A stretch of DNA of 64,000 nt. Source: Prevotella sp. (GTDB taxonomy: Bacteria > Bacteroidota > Bacteroidia > Bacteroidales > Bacteroidaceae). This document shows positions 62,249 to 64,000 of the stretch, one piece after another. A program made the translations under genes and the position numbers. Position 1 is the first letter of the stretch. Every line of letters begins with the position of its first letter. The stretch spans positions 34,989 to 98,988 of the forward strand of contig JAFLSG010000002.1 in assembly GCA_022511065.1 (NCBI GenBank). The letters are read 5' to 3'. The notes beneath the pieces are model-generated. The model was not told where the DNA came from, did no database searches, and worked only from the letters and a program-made list of their open reading frames with translations.

Positions 62249-62986
62249 ATGGGAAGAGCATTTGAATATCGCAAGGCGGCAAAGCTGAAGCGATGGGGCC
62301 ACATGGCCAAGACATTTACAAAGATTGGTAAGCAAATCGCAATCGCCGTGAAGGCCGGAGGCCCGGAGCCGGACATGAACCCCGCCCTTCGCGCCATCAT
62401 CGCCAACGCCAAGCGCGAGAACATGCCGAAGGATAACATCGAGCGCGCCATCAAGAACGCGATGGGTAAGGACCAGAGCGACTACAAGGAAGTGACCTAC
62501 GAGGGATATGGCCCTCACGGCATCGCCATCTTCGTGGAGACGCTGACCGACAACACCACCCGCACCGTGGGCGATGTTCGCTCGGTGTTCAACAAGTTCA
62601 ACGGCAACCTCGGCACGCAAGGCTCGCTTTCGTTCCTCTTCGACCACAAGTCGGTGTTCACCTTCAAGAAGAAGGACGGGCTGGATATGGACGAGATGAT
62701 TCTCGACCTGATAGACTACGGCGTGGAGGATGAGTTCGACGAGGACGAGGAAGAGAACAGCGTGACCATCTACGGCGACCCCTCTTCCTTCGGCGCTATC
62801 CAGAAGCACTTGGAGGAGAACGGCTTTGAGGTGACCGGTGCTGAGTTCACCCGCATCCCTAACGACCTGAAGGAGGTTACTCCTGAGCAGCGCGAGACTA
62901 TCGACAAGATGGTGGAGAAGCTTGAGGACTTCGATGACGTCCAGACGGTCTATACCAACATGAAGCCCGAGGAGTCTGCTGAGTAA
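62249..62986 (+). CDS. YebC/PmpR-family protein
   Basis: 245 residues. The usual family start MGRAFEYRKAAKLKRWGHMAKTFTKIGKQI, then AVKAGGPEPDMNPALRAIIANAKRENMPKDNIERAIKNA, GYGPHGIAIFVETLTDNTTRTVGDVRSVFNKFNGNLG and a C-terminal alpha/beta part. The variant start FEYRK is typical of the Bacteroidetes branch. Members have been described as transcription regulators and, more recently, as translation factors on proline-rich stretches; which applies here cannot be told. 29 bases after pheT, so probably in its operon. Confidence 0.95.
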   Translation: MGRAFEYRKAAKLKRWGHMAKTFTKIGKQIAIAVKAGGPEPDMNPALRAIIANAKRENMPKDNIERAIKNAMGKDQSDYKEVTYEGYGPHGIAIFVETLTDNTTRTVGDVRSVFNKFNGNLGTQGSLSFLFDHKSVFTFKKKDGLDMDEMILDLIDYGVEDEFDEDEEENSVTIYGDPSSFGAIQKHLEENGFEVTGAEFTRIPNDLKEVTPEQRETIDKMVEKLEDFDDVQTVYTNMKPEESAE

Positions 62987-62997
62987 GGAGGCGCGCC

Positions 62998-63270
62998 ATG
63001 GCAACGAAGCACATTCAATACGCCACGAAGGGCACATGCTCGCAGGTCATCGATGTGACTGCCGATGAGAACGACGTGATTCAGCAGGTGTTTTTCATGG
63101 GTGGCTGCAACGGAAATCTGCAAGGGCTTAGCCAGCTCGTGCGCGGCATGAAGATAGACGATGTCATCCGCAAGGTCGATGGTGTCCGTTGCGGCATGAA
63201 GGGCACATCGTGTCCCGACCAGCTTTGCCGGGCATTGGAGCAGCTGAAGAGCGCGCCGTTGGAGGACTGA
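62998..63270 (+). CDS. TSCPD domain protein (TIGR03905 type)
   Basis: 90 residues. The family core is visible: YATKGTCSQVIDVTADENDVIQQVFFMGGCNGNLQG, then DVIRKVDGVRCGMKGTSCPDQLCRAL, which contains the name-giving TSCPD. Four Cys residues suggest metal binding, as in the related C-terminal domain of ribonucleotide reductases. Function unknown. A clear AAGGAGG lies just before the start, and the gene follows the YebC gene by 11 bases. Confidence 0.92.
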   Translation: MATKHIQYATKGTCSQVIDVTADENDVIQQVFFMGGCNGNLQGLSQLVRGMKIDDVIRKVDGVRCGMKGTSCPDQLCRALEQLKSAPLED

Positions 63271-63319
63271 CGGTGCTTTTGAGGGGTAAGCCCCATAGCA
63301 GTTACCATAAAATCGCAGG

Positions 63320-63448
63320 TTATTTACAGTATAGGGGAGTTTTTTGCTCCCCTATTTGAATATAGTGACCGTCTGTCGTAGCTCCTATGCCCATTCGCTG
63401 CGTCTCTATATTCGTCTGCAAATATATCAATAAATATCTTTTCATCAT
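63320..63448 (-). CDS. Possible 42-residue protein
   Basis: ATGATG at 63448, ending in TAA at 63320-63322. The product begins MMKRYLLIYLQTNIETQRMG and continues with GIGATTDGHYIQIGEQKTPL. It overlaps the hairpin terminator at 63331-63358, which is unusual for a real gene. No family is recognised. It lies within the candidate non-coding transcript and may be only part of it. Confidence 0.2.
   Translation of the reverse strand: MMKRYLLIYLQTNIETQRMGIGATTDGHYIQIGEQKTPLYCK
63331..63358. terminator. Bidirectional terminator after the pheT operon
   Basis: A perfect 9-bp stem (63331-63339 with 63347-63355) with T-rich loop and following T, 60 bases after the TSCPD stop. It can also end a transcript coming from the right. 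Confidence 0.8.
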
Positions 63449-63664
63449 AACTATTTTGCTGAAATTATATTGAATATCAGATTTGTCCCTTGCTATAGGG
63501 GCATCGTCGGAATATTAGGCTTTGGAGTTTTTGTATCAGCAAGTCAAGGAGCGCTTGGGTTATATGTTTGACAGAGGCAAGCCTCTGGGGAGTGGGGGAG
63601 ATGTTTTGCGTGTGCAAAGCTGTTCGCCTATGCAATGGTGGTTGCGGGTGCGATGGAGTTTGCG
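63331..63664 (-). ncRNA. Candidate non-coding transcript of about 330 bases
   Basis: A consensus promoter (63669-63700) drives transcription leftward into the terminator at 63331-63358, with no convincing coding frame between. Structure is visible: 63358-63365 pairs with 63406-63413. It does not show the landmarks of tmRNA, SRP RNA or RNase P. The call rests on promoter plus terminator only. Confidence 0.35.
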
Positions 63665-63668
63665 GGGG

Positions 63669-63700
63669 CAAAGATAATACGAAATCCGCTCAATTGCAAA
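63669..63700 (-). promoter_or_regulatory. Orphan consensus promoter
   Basis: TATCTTTG at 63669-63676 and TTTG at 63697-63700 on the minus strand, spacer exactly 20. No protein gene lies downstream before the terminator at 63331-63358. Confidence 0.7.
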
Positions 63701-63868
63701 TCCGCCACTCTTCACAGTGTTAAAATCTGTTAATAGCAGAAAATACCCCCCTCTTTTCGCACCCGCACACCCCCACGCAGACTTATTCTACTCTCCCCGC
63801 ACCATAAAAAGGCATATTATTGCAATAAAAATACACTTTATCCGAACAAGGAGCATTCTGGTTACTTC

Positions 63869-63930
63869 ATGTCACTCCATGTCACCCGATGTCACTTTAT
63901 GTCACTCACGATGTCACTCGATGTCACTTT
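63869..63930. repeat. Degenerate 10-bp tandem repeats (ATGTCACTnn)
   Basis: ATGTCACTCC, ATGTCACCCG, ATGTCACTTT, ATGTCACTCACG, ATGTCACTCG and ATGTCACTTT follow one another, then decay into GTTACATTGC and TACTTTGCTA words. The word resembles the arms of the palindrome at 20836-20946. Confidence 0.85.
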
Positions 63931-64000
63931 GTTACATTGCTACTTTGCTACATTAAGCACCTGTCGGAGCACGGATTTTGTTGCATTGTTGCATTGTTGC

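Larger units (their letters stand above)
63359..64000. other. Right end of the window, no convincing protein gene
   Basis: Beyond the candidate transcript and promoter described separately, 63701-63868 shows nothing, 63869-63930 holds the 10-bp repeats, and 63975-64000 is a run of GTTGCATT words. The frame 63717-63956 on the plus strand is rich in His/Ser/Arg and reads through the repeats; it is not protein-like. Confidence 0.6.

Noticed and set aside
1..64000. tRNA, 5S/16S/23S rRNA or tmRNA genes
   Set aside because: I looked for cloverleaf landmarks such as GGTTCGAATCC in the gaps between genes and saw none; only rnpB is a clear RNA gene.

Overview
The window comes from a member of the Bacteroidales, most likely a Prevotella-type organism (Prevotella, Segatella or Xylanibacter). 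The grounds are two SusC/SusD outer-membrane pairs, a fused FeoA-FeoB, a thrA / apgM-like / thrC threonine operon, a long SecA with a zinc tail, BACON/TIG-style surface lipoproteins, and repeated promoters of the Bacteroidetes type (TTTG, about 20 bases, TAnnTTTG) with few Shine-Dalgarno sequences. Base composition is near 50% GC in the core genes and clearly AT-rich in an accessory stretch around 21.4-26.4 kb. Genus assignment is inference.

Layout. 1-3.9 kb: two HU-like DNA-binding genes (the first cut by the window edge), a small secreted basic protein, the periplasmic protease HtrA, the RNase P RNA and a small cupin. 3.9-8.9 kb: threonine operon on the minus strand (aspartokinase/homoserine dehydrogenase, phosphoglycerate-mutase-like proposed homoserine kinase, threonine synthase). 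9.1-20.4 kb: a glycan or peptide uptake operon of susC-susD-susC-susD plus a TIG lipoprotein with a 137-residue internal duplication; it has no enzyme or regulator of its own, and ends at a strong terminator.

20.4-28.3 kb is the accessory region. It holds a 3' fragment of a mobile-element DUF3874-type gene ending in a long palindrome, a 22-bp repeat cluster that recurs at 52.2 kb, a DUF4248-like small protein, three unrecognised AT-rich genes, a 31-bp inverted repeat pair enclosing about 0.93 kb, two secreted proteins (one with a C-terminal YARHG domain) behind a structured leader, and a membrane serine/threonine kinase translationally overlapped by a putative DNA-binding protein. A DUF4143 AAA ATPase follows behind a repeat-flanked promoter.

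29.8-43.8 kb is mostly core: small lipoprotein, lepA, a Crp-type regulator, a two-domain ABC ATPase overlapping ruvC, feoAB, an SGNH-like/MBOAT O-acylation pair, a lone ABC ATPase and secA with 21-bp repeats in its leader. 43.8-52 kb: an alkaline-phosphatase-fold protein that appears to have lost its catalytic residues, a DUF4105 protein, then an outer-membrane protein / lptC / CNNM-CBS / PpiD-like envelope-biogenesis series. 52.4-63.3 kb: a secreted GH2 glycosidase, a TonB-dependent receptor, msrA, an FAD-dependent oxidoreductase, pheT, a YebC-family regulator and a TSCPD protein. The last 0.73 kb has no convincing protein gene but carries a strong minus-strand promoter and a terminator (possible non-coding RNA) and degenerate 10-bp repeats.

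The points most worth a second look are the inverted repeat pair at 22.0-23.0 kb, the pseudophosphatase at 43.8 kb, the kinase/DNA-binding pair at 26.4 kb, the shared 22-bp repeat family, and the structured leader at 26.0-26.3 kb. All family assignments are from reading the protein sequences; no search was run.
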